Source: Promicromonospora sukumoe 327MFSha3.1
GTDB taxonomy: Bacteria > Actinomycetota > Actinomycetes > Actinomycetales > Cellulomonadaceae
DNA: 64,000 nt
Reading direction: 5' to 3'
Assembly: GCF_000385135.1 (NCBI RefSeq)
Contig: NZ_ARQM01000010.1
Coordinates: 1,178,001 to 1,242,000 of the forward strand
Shown: one piece after another, positions 1 through 8,199 of the stretch
How the letters are laid out: each line of letters begins with the position of its first letter
Numbering within the stretch: position 1 is the first letter of the stretch
Made by a program: the position numbers and the translations under genes
Notes under the pieces: generated by a model
Seen by the model: the letters and a program-made list of their open reading frames with translations, nothing else
What the model was told of the DNA's origin: nothing
Database searches by the model: none

Positions 1-1
1 C

Positions 2-1438
2 GCTGCGCCGGAGATCGCGACCGCCGACCTGGCGGGCTTCGCCCTCGACCTGGCGGCGTGGGGCGCACCCGGTGGCGCCGGCCTGACCCTGCTCGAGGCG
101 CCGCCGGCACCGGCGATGACCGCGGCCACCGAGCTGCTGCACCGCATCGAGGCCACCGACGAGGCCGGCCGGATCACGGAGCGGGGCCGGCGGATGGCGG
201 CGGTCGGGGCGCATCCTCGCTTGGCCCGTGCGCTGCTGGACGGCGCTCCCCGGGTCGGCGCCGACCGGGCGCGTGAGGTCGTCGCGCTGCTCTCGGACGA
301 CTCGGGCCGCGGTTCGGGCGACGACCTGCCGGCCCGCTGGCGGGCCCTGCGCCGTGGTGACGACCGCGGCGCCACGGCCCGCTGGCGCGAGGAGACGAAG
401 CGGCTCGGCCGGGGCGCTACTCCTGCGGGAGTGCCGGCCGACCGGGGCACGACCGGGCTGCCGGACGATCTCGCGGCCGGGATCGTCGTCGGGCTGGCGT
501 ACCCGGACCGGATCGCGCGGGTCCGGGGGAGCGACTCGGTCACGTACCAGATGTCCGGTGGCACGGGCGCCGCGCTCGACGCGCAGTCGCCGCTGCGGAC
601 CACGACCTGGCTCGCGATCGCGATCGCCGACCGGGCACCCGGTCGCGCCGACGCCCGGATCCGCTCGGCGGCGCCGATCGACGAGGCCACGGCGCGGGAC
701 GTCGCGGGCGAGCTCGTCACGACCACCGACCAGATCCGCTGGGACGACGGCCGGGTCGTGACGCGGCGCGTCGAGGCGCTCGGCGCGATCGTGCTGGCCG
801 ACGCCCCGCTGGCCAGTCCCGACCCGCTGCTGGTCCAGGCGGCCGTCCGTGACGGGCTCCGGCGCAGCGGCCTGTCCGCGCTGCGCTGGTCGGAGGCCGC
901 CGTCGCCCTGCGGGGACGGATGGCGTTCTGCCACGCCCACCTCGGCGCCCCGTGGCCCGACGTCGCCGACGAGGCGCTGCTGGCCGGTCTGGACGACTGG
1001 CTGGGCACGGAGCTCGCGTCGGTGCGCGGCGCGCGCGACCTGGCCCGCATCGACGTGGCCTCGGCGCTGCGGCGTCTGCTGCCCTGGCCCGAGGCGGCCC
1101 GGCTCGACGAGCTCGCGCCGGAACGGCTCCGGGTCCCGTCGGGCTCCGAGGTCCGGCTCGCGTACGACGGCGTCGAGCCGCCGGTCCTCGCGGTGAAGCT
1201 GCAGGAGGTCTTCGGCTGGACCGCCACCCCGGCGGTCGCGGACGGCCGCGTCCCGGTCGTGCTGCACCTGTTGTCGCCCGCCCAGCGCCCGGTCGCGATC
1301 ACGAGCGACCTCGCGTCGTTCTGGAAGCAGGGCTACCCCCAGGTCCGGGCCGACATGCGCGCCCGCTACCCGCGTCATCCGTGGCCGGAGGACCCGCTGA
1401 CGGCGGCCCCGACCAGGCGGGCGAACCCGCGGCGGTGA
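2..1438 (+). CDS. hrpB: ATP-dependent helicase HrpB, C-terminal part (5' truncated by window edge)
   Basis: Reading frame 2 is open from the first bases of the window to a TGA at 1436-1438, giving 478 residues without an N-terminus. The helicase core (DEAH box, RecA-like domains) must lie upstream. What is visible is the helicase-associated part (ELLHRIEATDEAGRITERGR, then ARALLDGAP) followed by the HrpB-type C-terminal domain, ending in QGYPQVRADMRARYPRHPWP, which is typical of HrpB. The family is a DExH-type putative RNA helicase whose cellular role in bacteria is poorly defined. The frame is intact. Family assignment is firm; the exact substrate is unknown. Confidence 0.93.
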   Translation, partial: AAPEIATADLAGFALDLAAWGAPGGAGLTLLEAPPAPAMTAATELLHRIEATDEAGRITERGRRMAAVGAHPRLARALLDGAPRVGADRAREVVALLSDDSGRGSGDDLPARWRALRRGDDRGATARWREETKRLGRGATPAGVPADRGTTGLPDDLAAGIVVGLAYPDRIARVRGSDSVTYQMSGGTGAALDAQSPLRTTTWLAIAIADRAPGRADARIRSAAPIDEATARDVAGELVTTTDQIRWDDGRVVTRRVEALGAIVLADAPLASPDPLLVQAAVRDGLRRSGLSALRWSEAAVALRGRMAFCHAHLGAPWPDVADEALLAGLDDWLGTELASVRGARDLARIDVASALRRLLPWPEAARLDELAPERLRVPSGSEVRLAYDGVEPPVLAVKLQEVFGWTATPAVADGRVPVVLHLLSPAQRPVAITSDLASFWKQGYPQVRADMRARYPRHPWPEDPLTAAPTRRANPRR

Positions 1439-1454
1439 ACCGGCCGGGCCGCCG

Positions 1455-2357
1455 GTGGCCGCGGGACCCGCGGAAACCCCGTTGACGCTCCGTCAGGCGC
1501 TTCGGTTGACTGCGCGCATGCTGATCGCGCAGGTCCAGGACCTCGTCCGAACCCACTACGTCTTTCCCGACGTGGCAGCCGGCGTCGCCGATGCGCTCGA
1601 CGGGCTCACCGCCGACGCAGCCGACGAGCCCGCGTTCGCCGAGGCCGCAACGGCCGTCCTCCAGTCGGTCAACGGCGACCGGCACCTGCGGGTCCGGCAC
1701 TACCCGGAGGGCGTACCGCCCGAGAAGGACGAGGACGGGGTACGCGCGTACTTCGCCGCCCTGGCCCGGGAACACGGCCCCGCCATCAGCGACGTGCGTC
1801 GTCTCGACGGCAACGTCGGCCTGCTGAAGATCGGCCCGCTGATCCTGCCGCCGGAGTACGTCCGCCCCGCCGCGTCGGCGGCGTTCACGCTGCTGCAGGG
1901 CGTGCGTCGGCTCGTGATCGACCTCCGTGACTGCGTGGGTGGCGTACCCGAGTCCGTGGCGCTGCTGGTGAGCCACCTGCTCGGCGACGAGCCGGTGCAC
2001 CTCCTGGACCTCGTGCACCGGGACGGCACCGTCGAGCCGTCGTCCACCACGCCGGAGGTCGCGCCGCGGCTGCCGGACGTGCCGGTCGTCGTCCTCACGA
2101 GCAGCCGGACGTTCAGCGGCGGCGAGGAGCTCGCCTACGACCTGCAGGCGCTCGGCCGGGCGGACGTCGTCGGCGAGACGACGGTGGGCGGGGCTCATCC
2201 CCGGGAGGCGTTCGACCTCACCGCCCACCTGCAGCTCCACGTGCCGATCGCGCGGTCGGTGCACGCCGTGACCGGCACCAACTGGGAGGGCGTCGGGGTC
2301 GTGCCCGACCACCCGTGTGCCGCCGAGGAGGCGCTCGACGTCGCGCTGGCGCTGTGA
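1455..2357 (+). CDS. S41-family (C-terminal processing/IRBP-like) peptidase
   Basis: 300 residues from a GTG at 1455; an ATG at 1518 (MLIAQVQDLV) is an equally plausible start, since neither has a clear ribosome binding site. An N-terminal helical part (QDLVRTHYVFPDVAAGV) precedes a tail-specific-protease fold: GNVGLLKIG, then LVIDLRDCVGGVPESVALL, then TSSRTFSGGEELAYDLQAL with the presumed nucleophile Ser about 221. The end, VPIARSVHAVTGTNWEGVGV, matches S41 proteins that lack a PDZ domain. There is no signal peptide, so it looks cytoplasmic. It begins 16 bp after hrpB. The substrate cannot be inferred. Confidence 0.8.
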   Translation: MAAGPAETPLTLRQALRLTARMLIAQVQDLVRTHYVFPDVAAGVADALDGLTADAADEPAFAEAATAVLQSVNGDRHLRVRHYPEGVPPEKDEDGVRAYFAALAREHGPAISDVRRLDGNVGLLKIGPLILPPEYVRPAASAAFTLLQGVRRLVIDLRDCVGGVPESVALLVSHLLGDEPVHLLDLVHRDGTVEPSSTTPEVAPRLPDVPVVVLTSSRTFSGGEELAYDLQALGRADVVGETTVGGAHPREAFDLTAHLQLHVPIARSVHAVTGTNWEGVGVVPDHPCAAEEALDVALAL

Positions 2358-2416
2358 CGCCTGGCCGGGAACGTGAGCACGTATGAGGGGCGTGGAGCAC
2401 GGCCAACCGACATTCC

Positions 2417-2689
2417 GTGGACGCGTTGACGACCGCCAGCGTCCTCGTCGTCGGACCGGATGCGGTTCCGGCGATGCGGTCGTTCGTCACGGGGCCTGAC
2501 GGACGCGGCGATCTCGGATGGGCGGAGTACGTCTCGGCGGCGATCGCGTACCTGGGTGGTGGTCCGCCGGTCGCCCCCAGCCCCGAGACGACGGCCTCGT
2601 TCGAGGAGCCGCTCGGCATCGCCACGGATCTCCGAAGCGACTTCCAGGCACGACGACGTAGGCGCCGTACCTGGAGCACGTGGTCCTGA
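2417..2689 (+). CDS. possible small hypothetical protein or gene remnant
   Basis: A 90-residue open frame from a GTG, in the only gap above 300 bp in this window (2358-2867). The first 75 residues look protein-like (LGWAEYVSAAIAYLGGG; SFEEPLGIATDLRSDF) with GC-rich third positions, but the frame then runs into an arginine-rich tail and stops. That pattern is what a decayed or frameshifted gene leaves. No family is recognised and no ribosome binding site is obvious. Apart from this frame and the short tandem repeat at 2822, I see nothing in the gap. Confidence 0.25.
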   Translation: MDALTTASVLVVGPDAVPAMRSFVTGPDGRGDLGWAEYVSAAIAYLGGGPPVAPSPETTASFEEPLGIATDLRSDFQARRRRRRTWSTWS

Positions 2690-2821
2690 CAGCGAGGCGG
2701 CCGGACCTGGCTCAGCCGGCCCTGCCGTCATCTCCGTCCAGCTCGAGTTCTCGCGGCATCCCGTCCCAGGTGAGGTCTGCGCGCAGAATCTCGGCCCCGG
2801 GTGCGGGAGGTAGTTTGTGGG

Positions 2822-2859
2822 CACCAGCACGCCCCAGCACCAGCACGCCCCAGCACCAG
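2822..2859 (+). repeat. 16-bp tandem repeat before the Nudix gene
   Basis: The unit CACCAGCACGCCCCAG occurs twice in perfect tandem (2822-2837, 2838-2853), followed by a partial third copy that runs into the AGGAGG ribosome binding site of the gene at 2868. It is probably a slippage-generated leader repeat; no function is evident. Confidence 0.7.
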
Positions 2860-2867
2860 GAGGCCGC

Positions 2868-3470
2868 ATGACCGGGTTCCCGCCGGAGACCGCCGACCAG
2901 CACCGGCCCGCCTCGCCGCCCGAGGTCGGGCCCGGCACCACGTCCCTCGGGGACGACTGGGTGCCGGGGCCGGACGGCGTCCGCGAGCGCTCGGCGGCGC
3001 GCGTCATCCTGATGGACGACGCCGGCCGGGTGCTCGTGATGCGCGGGCACGACGTCAACCAGCCGGAACGGTCCTGGTGGTTCACGGTGGGCGGCGGCAT
3101 CGACGCGGGGGAGACCCCGGTGCAGGCGGCGCTGCGTGAGACCCGCGAGGAGGTGGGCATCGACCTGCCGGCCGGGGCCTTGGTGGGACCGGTGCTCACA
3201 CGCACGGGCATCTTCGACTTCTACGCCGAGACGTGCCGGCAGTACGAGGTCTTCTACCTCGCGCGCATCCCGGACGCCGTCGAGGTGACGGCCGACGGCT
3301 GGACCGACGCCGAGCGCGAGCTGCTCGACGAGACGGGCTGGCTGACGGCGGCACAGCTGCGCGCGCAGCCGCTGGAAGTCTTCCCGCCCGAGCTGCCGGA
3401 CGTCGTCGACCACCTGGTGGCCGGCTGGGACGGCCAGGTGCGGCACCTGGGTGAGCAGTTCGACGACTGA
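2868..3470 (+). CDS. Nudix hydrolase
   Basis: 200 residues from ATG 2868, chosen because AGGAGG lies six bases upstream; an in-frame GTG at 2817 would add 17 residues encoded by the tandem repeat. The Nudix box is complete: GGGIDAGET, then RETREEVG with the metal-binding glutamates. A Trp-rich strand (ERSWWFTVGGG) precedes it. Such enzymes cleave nucleoside diphosphates linked to another group; the substrate here is unknown. The N-terminal 45 residues are Pro/Asp-rich and probably flexible. It appears to be a single transcription unit, separated from pdxT by 179 bp. Confidence 0.85.
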   Translation: MTGFPPETADQHRPASPPEVGPGTTSLGDDWVPGPDGVRERSAARVILMDDAGRVLVMRGHDVNQPERSWWFTVGGGIDAGETPVQAALRETREEVGIDLPAGALVGPVLTRTGIFDFYAETCRQYEVFYLARIPDAVEVTADGWTDAERELLDETGWLTAAQLRAQPLEVFPPELPDVVDHLVAGWDGQVRHLGEQFDD

Positions 3471-3501
3471 GCCCGTCCAGGACGGAACCACGACCGCCAA
3501 G

Positions 3502-3542
3502 GAGGTAACACAGAGGGAACGTTGCTACGTCTCCGTTACCTC
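3502..3542. promoter_or_regulatory. inverted repeat upstream of pdxT
   Basis: GAGGTAAC at 3502-3509 is repeated inverted as GTTACCTC at 3535-3542, separated by 25 bp, about 110 bp before the pdxT start. It could be a bipartite operator or a weak hairpin after the Nudix gene. There is no T-tract. Role undetermined. Confidence 0.3.
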
Positions 3543-3649
3543 TCTGGCGGGGTAGTACTCGCCCCGTGGGTCGGCCCGCGGCGACCGCTGGGGGCGGGGC
3601 GACCCGTGACGTCCCAGGTCTGTCGACTGCCGCCGTAGAATGAACGGTT

Positions 3650-4285
3650 GTGAGCGTTCCGACCATCGGCGTCCTGGCCCTGCAGGGAGACGTCCGTGAG
3701 CACCTGGCAGCCCTCGAGTCCGTAGGCGCGCGCGGCGTCACCGTACGCCGGCCGGCGGAGCTGGCGGCCGTGGACGGGCTCGTCCTGCCCGGCGGGGAGT
3801 CGACCACGATCGACAAGCTGCTGCGCATCTTCGAGCTGCGCGACCTGCTGCAGGCCCGGATCAAGGAGGGTCTGCCGGTGTACGGCTCGTGCGCGGGGAT
3901 GATCCTGCTCGCCGACCGCATCCTGGACGGCACCGCCGACCAGCAGACCGTCGGCGGCATGGACGTCGTGGTCCGGCGCAACGCCTTCGGGCGGCAGGTC
4001 GACTCGTTCGAGACCGACCTCGACGTCGCGGGCATCTCCGACGTCGGCGCGGGCGGACCGGTGCGCACGGCGTTCATCCGCGCGCCCTGGATCGAGGAGG
4101 CCGGGCCCGAGGTCGAGGTGCTGTCCCGCATCCCGGCTGTGGATACGCAGGGCCGTCCTGTGGCGGCCGCCGGTAGGATTGTCGCAGCACGGCAGGGGTC
4201 GCTGCTCGCCACCGCCTTCCACCCCGAGATCACGGGGGACGCGCGCGTGCACGGGCTGTTCGTCAGCATGGTTGCGGGCGGCTGA
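3650..4285 (+). CDS. pdxT: pyridoxal 5'-phosphate synthase glutaminase subunit PdxT
   Basis: 211 residues from GTG 3650. Class I glutaminase that supplies ammonia to the PdxS synthase in de novo vitamin B6 synthesis. Visible hallmarks are [17 protein letters not shown] at the N-terminus, the LPGGESTT loop, the nucleophile Cys81 in YGSCAGM, and the catalytic His191/Glu193 pair in FHPEITGD. Length is normal for the family. Many actinobacteria have pdxS immediately upstream; here the upstream gene is a Nudix hydrolase, so PdxS must be encoded elsewhere. yebC follows after 84 bp and is likely co-transcribed. Confidence 0.96.
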   Translation: MSVPTIGVLALQGDVREHLAALESVGARGVTVRRPAELAAVDGLVLPGGESTTIDKLLRIFELRDLLQARIKEGLPVYGSCAGMILLADRILDGTADQQTVGGMDVVVRRNAFGRQVDSFETDLDVAGISDVGAGGPVRTAFIRAPWIEEAGPEVEVLSRIPAVDTQGRPVAAAGRIVAARQGSLLATAFHPEITGDARVHGLFVSMVAGG

Positions 4286-4369
4286 GCGGCCTTCTCGCCG
4301 CCGTTCGGCGTTGCCGAGTTCGAGCGCCATTGATAAGAGCCATCGAAATGCAAGGAGTCAGGTAGAGGC

Positions 4370-5131
4370 ATGTCAGGTCACTCCAAGTGGGCCACGACCA
4401 AGCACAAGAAGGCCGCGATCGACGCCAAGCGCGGCAAGCTCTTCGCGAAGCTGATCAAGAACATCGAGGTCGCTGCGCGGACGGGTGGCGGCGATCTCGC
4501 CGGTAATCCGACGCTGTTCGACGCGGTCCAGAAGGCGAAGAAGTCGTCGGTCCCCAACGACAACATCGACCGCGCGCTGAAGCGTGGTTCGGGCGAGGGC
4601 GCCGACGCCGTCGACTACCAGACGATCATGTACGAGGGCTACGGCACGAACGGCATCGCCGTCCTGGTCGAGTGCCTCACCGACAACAAGAACCGCGCCG
4701 CCTCCGAGGTGCGCCTGGCGTTCTCCCGCAACGGCGGCAACCTCGCCGACCCGGGTTCGGTCTCGTACCTGTTCTCCCGCAAGGGCCTGATCGTGGTGCC
4801 GAAGGCCGACGGGGTGGGCGAGGACGAGGTCATGCTCGCCGCGCTCGACGCCGGCGCCGAGGACGTCACCGACCAGGGCGAGGTCGTCGAGGTCCTCACC
4901 GAGGCGACCGACCTGGTGTCCGTGCGTACGGCCATCCAGGAGGCCGGCATCGAGTACGACTCCGCCGACGTGATCTTCCACCCGTCCATGCAGGTCGAGG
5001 TGGACGTCGAGGGCGCCCGCAAGATCATGCGCCTCATCGACGCGCTCGAGGACAGTGACGACGTGCAGAACGTCTACGCCAACTTCGACGCGAGCGACGA
5101 GGTCATGGCGGCGCTCGACGAGGAGGAGTAG
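4370..5131 (+). CDS. YebC/PmpR-family DNA-binding/translation-associated regulator
   Basis: 253 residues, the usual family length, with the canonical start [20 protein letters not shown] and the conserved [17 protein letters not shown] and [16 protein letters not shown] segments. AAGGAG precedes the ATG. YebC-type proteins were described as DNA-binding regulators and more recently linked to relief of ribosome stalling; which role applies here cannot be read from sequence. It sits between pdxT and ruvC, the standard actinobacterial order, consistent with a long housekeeping operon. The C-terminal tail is very acidic ([14 protein letters not shown]). Confidence 0.95.
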   Translation: MSGHSKWATTKHKKAAIDAKRGKLFAKLIKNIEVAARTGGGDLAGNPTLFDAVQKAKKSSVPNDNIDRALKRGSGEGADAVDYQTIMYEGYGTNGIAVLVECLTDNKNRAASEVRLAFSRNGGNLADPGSVSYLFSRKGLIVVPKADGVGEDEVMLAALDAGAEDVTDQGEVVEVLTEATDLVSVRTAIQEAGIEYDSADVIFHPSMQVEVDVEGARKIMRLIDALEDSDDVQNVYANFDASDEVMAALDEEE

Positions 5132-5148
5132 CACCCATCCCCGGCCGC

Positions 5149-5195
5149 GTCCGCGCTGGTCGAGCCCGTCCGCGCTGGTCGAGCCTGTCGAGACC
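5149..5195. repeat. duplicated half-copy of the dispersed TGGTCGAGC repeat
   Basis: An 18-bp unit (GTCCGCGCTGGTCGAGCC) occurs at 5149-5166 and 5168-5185; the second copy continues into TGTCGAGACC. The 20-mer at 5176-5195 differs at one base from the left arm of the perfect palindromes at 14235 and 56812. Here the inverted right arm is missing. It lies between yebC and ruvC, genes on the same strand. Confidence 0.75.
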
Positions 5196-5223
5196 GAGCC
5201 CGATGCCGTGAGAGTCTGACGCC

Positions 5224-5790
5224 GTGCGCGTTCTCGGTGTTGATCCCGGTCTGACCAGGTGCGGCGTCGGCGTCGTCGACTCGCTGCCCGGACGGCGGGC
5301 CAGGATGGTCGCGGTCGGGGTGATCCGCTCCGACGTCGACCTGTCCACGGACCTGCGTCTGCTCAAGATCGCCGAGGGCCTGGACCGCTGGCTCGACGAG
5401 CACGTGCCGGACGTCGTCGCGGTCGAGCGCGTCTTCGCGCAGCACAACGTCGGCACGGTGATGGGGACCGCCCAGGCGGCGGGCCTGGCCATGGTGGCCG
5501 CGGCCCGCCGCGGAGTGCCCGTCGCCCTGCACACCCCGTCGGAGGTCAAGGCGGCGGTGACCGGCTCGGGCCGGGCCGACAAGGCGCAGGTGACGACGAT
5601 GATCACCCGCATCCTCGACCTCGACGAGGCGCCGCGGCCCGCCGACGCCGCCGACGCGCTCGCCCTTGCCGTCTGCCACCTGTGGCGCCCCGCCGGTGCC
5701 CTGCAGGGCGGCGACCGGCACGAGCTCACGCCCGCCCAGCGCGCGTGGGCGGCGGCCGAGCAGGCCGCCAAGCAGCGCCCCCGCCGCTGA
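5224..5790 (+). CDS. ruvC: Holliday junction resolvase RuvC
   Basis: 188 residues from GTG 5224. Endonuclease that cuts Holliday junctions symmetrically in recombinational repair, working with RuvAB. The four acidic catalytic residues align with the family: Asp7 in [12 protein letters not shown], Glu68 in AVERVF, and Asp141 and Asp144 in [12 protein letters not shown]. Conserved [15 protein letters not shown] is present. A C-terminal extension of about 35 residues after HLWRP is short and charged. The downstream ruvA starts 73 bp later, with its own good ribosome binding site. Confidence 0.96.
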   Translation: MRVLGVDPGLTRCGVGVVDSLPGRRARMVAVGVIRSDVDLSTDLRLLKIAEGLDRWLDEHVPDVVAVERVFAQHNVGTVMGTAQAAGLAMVAAARRGVPVALHTPSEVKAAVTGSGRADKAQVTTMITRILDLDEAPRPADAADALALAVCHLWRPAGALQGGDRHELTPAQRAWAAAEQAAKQRPRR

Positions 5791-5863
5791 CGGCGTGCCT
5801 CCCCGGCGGACCCCTCTCGCTTGTTAGGCTCCTCGCACGAACGTTCGATAGGAGGGGGAGCCC

Positions 5864-6490
5864 GTGATCGCCTCGCTGACGGGGACCGTGGCCCACGTAG
5901 GTCTGGACCGTGCGGTGGTCGACGTCGGCGGCGTCGGCTACCTGGTGCACGCCACGCCCACGACGCTGGCCGGGCTGCGGGTCGGCGAGCGCGCCGGCGT
6001 CGCCACGAGCATGGTGGTCCGCGAGGACTCGATGACCCTGTACGGGTTCGCCGACCCCGACGAGCGCGACGTGTTCGAGGTGGTGCAGACCGTCTCCGGC
6101 GTCGGGCCGCGCCTCGCGCTCGCGATGCTCGCGGTGCACACCCCGGACGCCCTGCGCCGCGCCGTCGCCGGCGAGGACCTCGCCGCCCTGACCCGCGTGC
6201 CGGGCATCGGCCGCAAGGGCGCGCAGCGCATCGTGCTCGAGCTCGGCGACCGGCTGGGCCCGCCGTCCGGCACCGGCGTGGCCGAGGCCGCCCCCGCCGC
6301 GGCCCCGGGCACCACCGACCACTCCGAGCGCGTCGTGGAGGCCCTGGCGGGCCTCGGCTGGCCCGCCAAGCAGGCCGACGACGCCGTCGCCAAGGTGCTC
6401 GCCGAGGCGGGCGCCGACACCGTGGCGGCCGACGAGGTCGCCTCGACGCTGCGCGCCGCGCTGCGCCTGCTGGGAGGCCACCGTGGCTGA
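5864..6490 (+). CDS. ruvA: Holliday junction branch migration protein RuvA
   Basis: 208 residues from GTG 5864, preceded by GGAGGGGGAG. It forms the tetramer that holds the four-way junction for RuvB. The N-terminal OB-fold starts [20 protein letters not shown]; the helix-hairpin-helix region is [19 protein letters not shown] and [17 protein letters not shown]; the C-terminal RuvB-binding domain ([19 protein letters not shown]) follows an Ala/Pro linker. The stop overlaps the ruvB start by 8 bp, implying translational coupling. Confidence 0.96.
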   Translation: MIASLTGTVAHVGLDRAVVDVGGVGYLVHATPTTLAGLRVGERAGVATSMVVREDSMTLYGFADPDERDVFEVVQTVSGVGPRLALAMLAVHTPDALRRAVAGEDLAALTRVPGIGRKGAQRIVLELGDRLGPPSGTGVAEAAPAAAPGTTDHSERVVEALAGLGWPAKQADDAVAKVLAEAGADTVAADEVASTLRAALRLLGGHRG

Positions 6491-7538
6491 CGTCTCCACC
6501 GAGACGGAGGGCGGGGGCCGGATCGTCGCGCCCAGCGCCGACGAGATCGAGCGCGCCGCCGAGGCCGCCCTGCGGCCCAAGCGGCTGGACGACTTCGTGG
6601 GGCAGCAGGTCGTGCGCGACCAGCTCTCCCTGGTGCTGCAGGCCGCGATCGCGCGCGGCAACCCGCCCGACCACGTGCTCCTGTCCGGACCGCCCGGACT
6701 CGGCAAGACCACGCTGGCGATGATCATCTCCGGCGAGCTGGAGTCGCACCTGCGGCTGACCAGCGGACCCGCCATCCAGCACGCGGGCGACCTCGCCGCC
6801 GTCCTGTCCTCCCTGGAGGAGGGCGACGTGCTGTTCATCGACGAGATCCACCGCCTGGCGCGCCCCGCCGAGGAGCTGCTGTACGTCGCCATGGAGGACT
6901 TCCGGGTCGACGTCGTGGTCGGCAAGGGCGCGGGCGCCTCCGCGATCCCGCTCGCGCTGCCCCGGTTCACCGTGGTCGGCGCCACCACTCGCTCCGGTCT
7001 GCTGCCCGCCCCGCTGCGGGACCGCTTCGGGTTCACCGGGCACATGGACTACTACTCGCCCCAGGAGCTGGAGCGCGTCATCCTGCGCTCCTCCGGGCTG
7101 CTCGGCGTGCACCTCGACCACGCCGCCGCCCACGAGATCGCCGGCCGCTCCCGCGGCACGCCCCGCATCGCCAACCGCCTGCTGCGCCGCGTGCGCGACT
7201 GGGCGCAGGTGCGCGGCGACGGCAAGCTCGACCTGCACGCGGCCAAGTCGGCCCTGGAGGTCTACGAGGTCGACCCCATCGGCCTGGACCGCCTCGACCG
7301 CGCCGTGCTCACCGCGCTGTGCACCCGGTTCGGCGGCGGGCCCGTGGGCCTGTCCACCCTCGCGATGACCGTGGGGGAGGAGGCCGAGACCGTCGAGACC
7401 GTCGCCGAGCCCTACCTCGTCCGCGAGGGCCTGGTCGGCCGCACCCCGCGGGGCCGCGTCGCGACCCTCGCCGCCTGGGAGCACCTGGGACTCACACCGC
7501 CCGGATCCGGTGCCACGGGAACTTTGACCGCCCCCTGA
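6483..7538 (+). CDS. ruvB: Holliday junction branch migration DNA helicase RuvB
   Basis: 351 residues. AAA+ motor that drives branch migration on RuvA-bound junctions. Walker [10 protein letters not shown] (residues 69-77), Walker [10 protein letters not shown], sensor-1 GATTRSGLL with the arginine finger region LRDRFG, and the C-terminal winged helix ([19 protein letters not shown]) are all present. The ATG at 6483 lies inside the end of ruvA. Tail residues after HLGLTPPG are dispensable-looking. Complete and ordinary. Confidence 0.97.
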   Translation: MADVSTETEGGGRIVAPSADEIERAAEAALRPKRLDDFVGQQVVRDQLSLVLQAAIARGNPPDHVLLSGPPGLGKTTLAMIISGELESHLRLTSGPAIQHAGDLAAVLSSLEEGDVLFIDEIHRLARPAEELLYVAMEDFRVDVVVGKGAGASAIPLALPRFTVVGATTRSGLLPAPLRDRFGFTGHMDYYSPQELERVILRSSGLLGVHLDHAAAHEIAGRSRGTPRIANRLLRRVRDWAQVRGDGKLDLHAAKSALEVYEVDPIGLDRLDRAVLTALCTRFGGGPVGLSTLAMTVGEEAETVETVAEPYLVREGLVGRTPRGRVATLAAWEHLGLTPPGSGATGTLTAP

Positions 7539-7550
7539 CGTTGTCCAGGT

Positions 7551-7569
7551 GGTGCCCCTACCGTGGGGC
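7551..7569. terminator. small hairpin after ruvB
   Basis: GGTGCCCC, a six-base loop (TACCGT) and GGGGCGCC form a short GC-rich hairpin 13 bp after the ruvB stop, ahead of yajC. There is no T-run, so it may only be a weak terminator or processing site. Confidence 0.3.
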
Positions 7570-7680
7570 GCCCGAGGATCCGTGCCCGAGCGAGCACTAC
7601 ACTGGGTTGGATCCTCGTCGTACTTGCGCCACCGAACGTGCGCAGCACATCCGACACAGCAATCGAACAGGGACCTCACC

Positions 7681-8118
7681 GTGGAAATGTTTATTCTCGT
7701 CGCGATCCTCCTCGTGGCGATGTTCTTCATGTCCTCCCGCACCCGCAAGCAGCAGCGCGCGGCGGCGGAGTTCCGGAACAACCTCACGGTCGGCACCAAG
7801 GTCATGACCGCCTCCGGGATGATCGGGACCGTCGTCGACGTCGACGAGGCCGCCGACCAGGTGACCATCGAGTCCGTCGCCGGCAGCCAGACCACCTGGC
7901 TCCGCGCCGCCATCTCCAAGAAGGTCGAGGAGCCCGTCGCCGACGACGAGGACACCGACATCACGGCGGATGAGTCCGACGTCACAGCAAAGAGCGAAAC
8001 GGGAAGTACGATCAGCCCCGACGCGACCGACGTCCCCGACGACCTGTCCAGCCTCGACACCGCCCAGCGCGAGTACCGGGACCAGCAGCGACGGGACGCC
8101 GACGCAGACGGCAAGTGA
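7681..8118 (+). CDS. yajC: preprotein translocase subunit YajC
   Basis: 145 residues if translation starts at GTG 7681 (MEMFILVAILLVAMFFMSSR), or two fewer from ATG 7687. One N-terminal transmembrane helix is followed by the conserved TRKQQRAAAEFRNNL and VGTKVMTASGMIGTVVDVD. YajC is an accessory inner-membrane partner of SecDF. The C-terminal 45 residues are acidic and poorly conserved. Upstream in-frame starts would add an arginine-poor, unconserved stretch and were not used. secD follows closely. Confidence 0.92.
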   Translation: MEMFILVAILLVAMFFMSSRTRKQQRAAAEFRNNLTVGTKVMTASGMIGTVVDVDEAADQVTIESVAGSQTTWLRAAISKKVEEPVADDEDTDITADESDVTAKSETGSTISPDATDVPDDLSSLDTAQREYRDQQRRDADADGK

Positions 8119-8199
8119 CGGCTGCGCCGTCCGGTGACCCCGGGCGGCGCCTTACCCGCGCCGGACGTACCCCGGCGCGCACACGAGAAGAGACAGACG

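Noticed and set aside
5838-5847. CGAACGTTCG palindrome 17 bp before ruvA considered as a LexA box
   Set aside because: The two half-sites abut, whereas the LexA consensus needs a 4-bp spacer; the spacing is wrong, although ruv genes are SOS-controlled in some actinobacteria.
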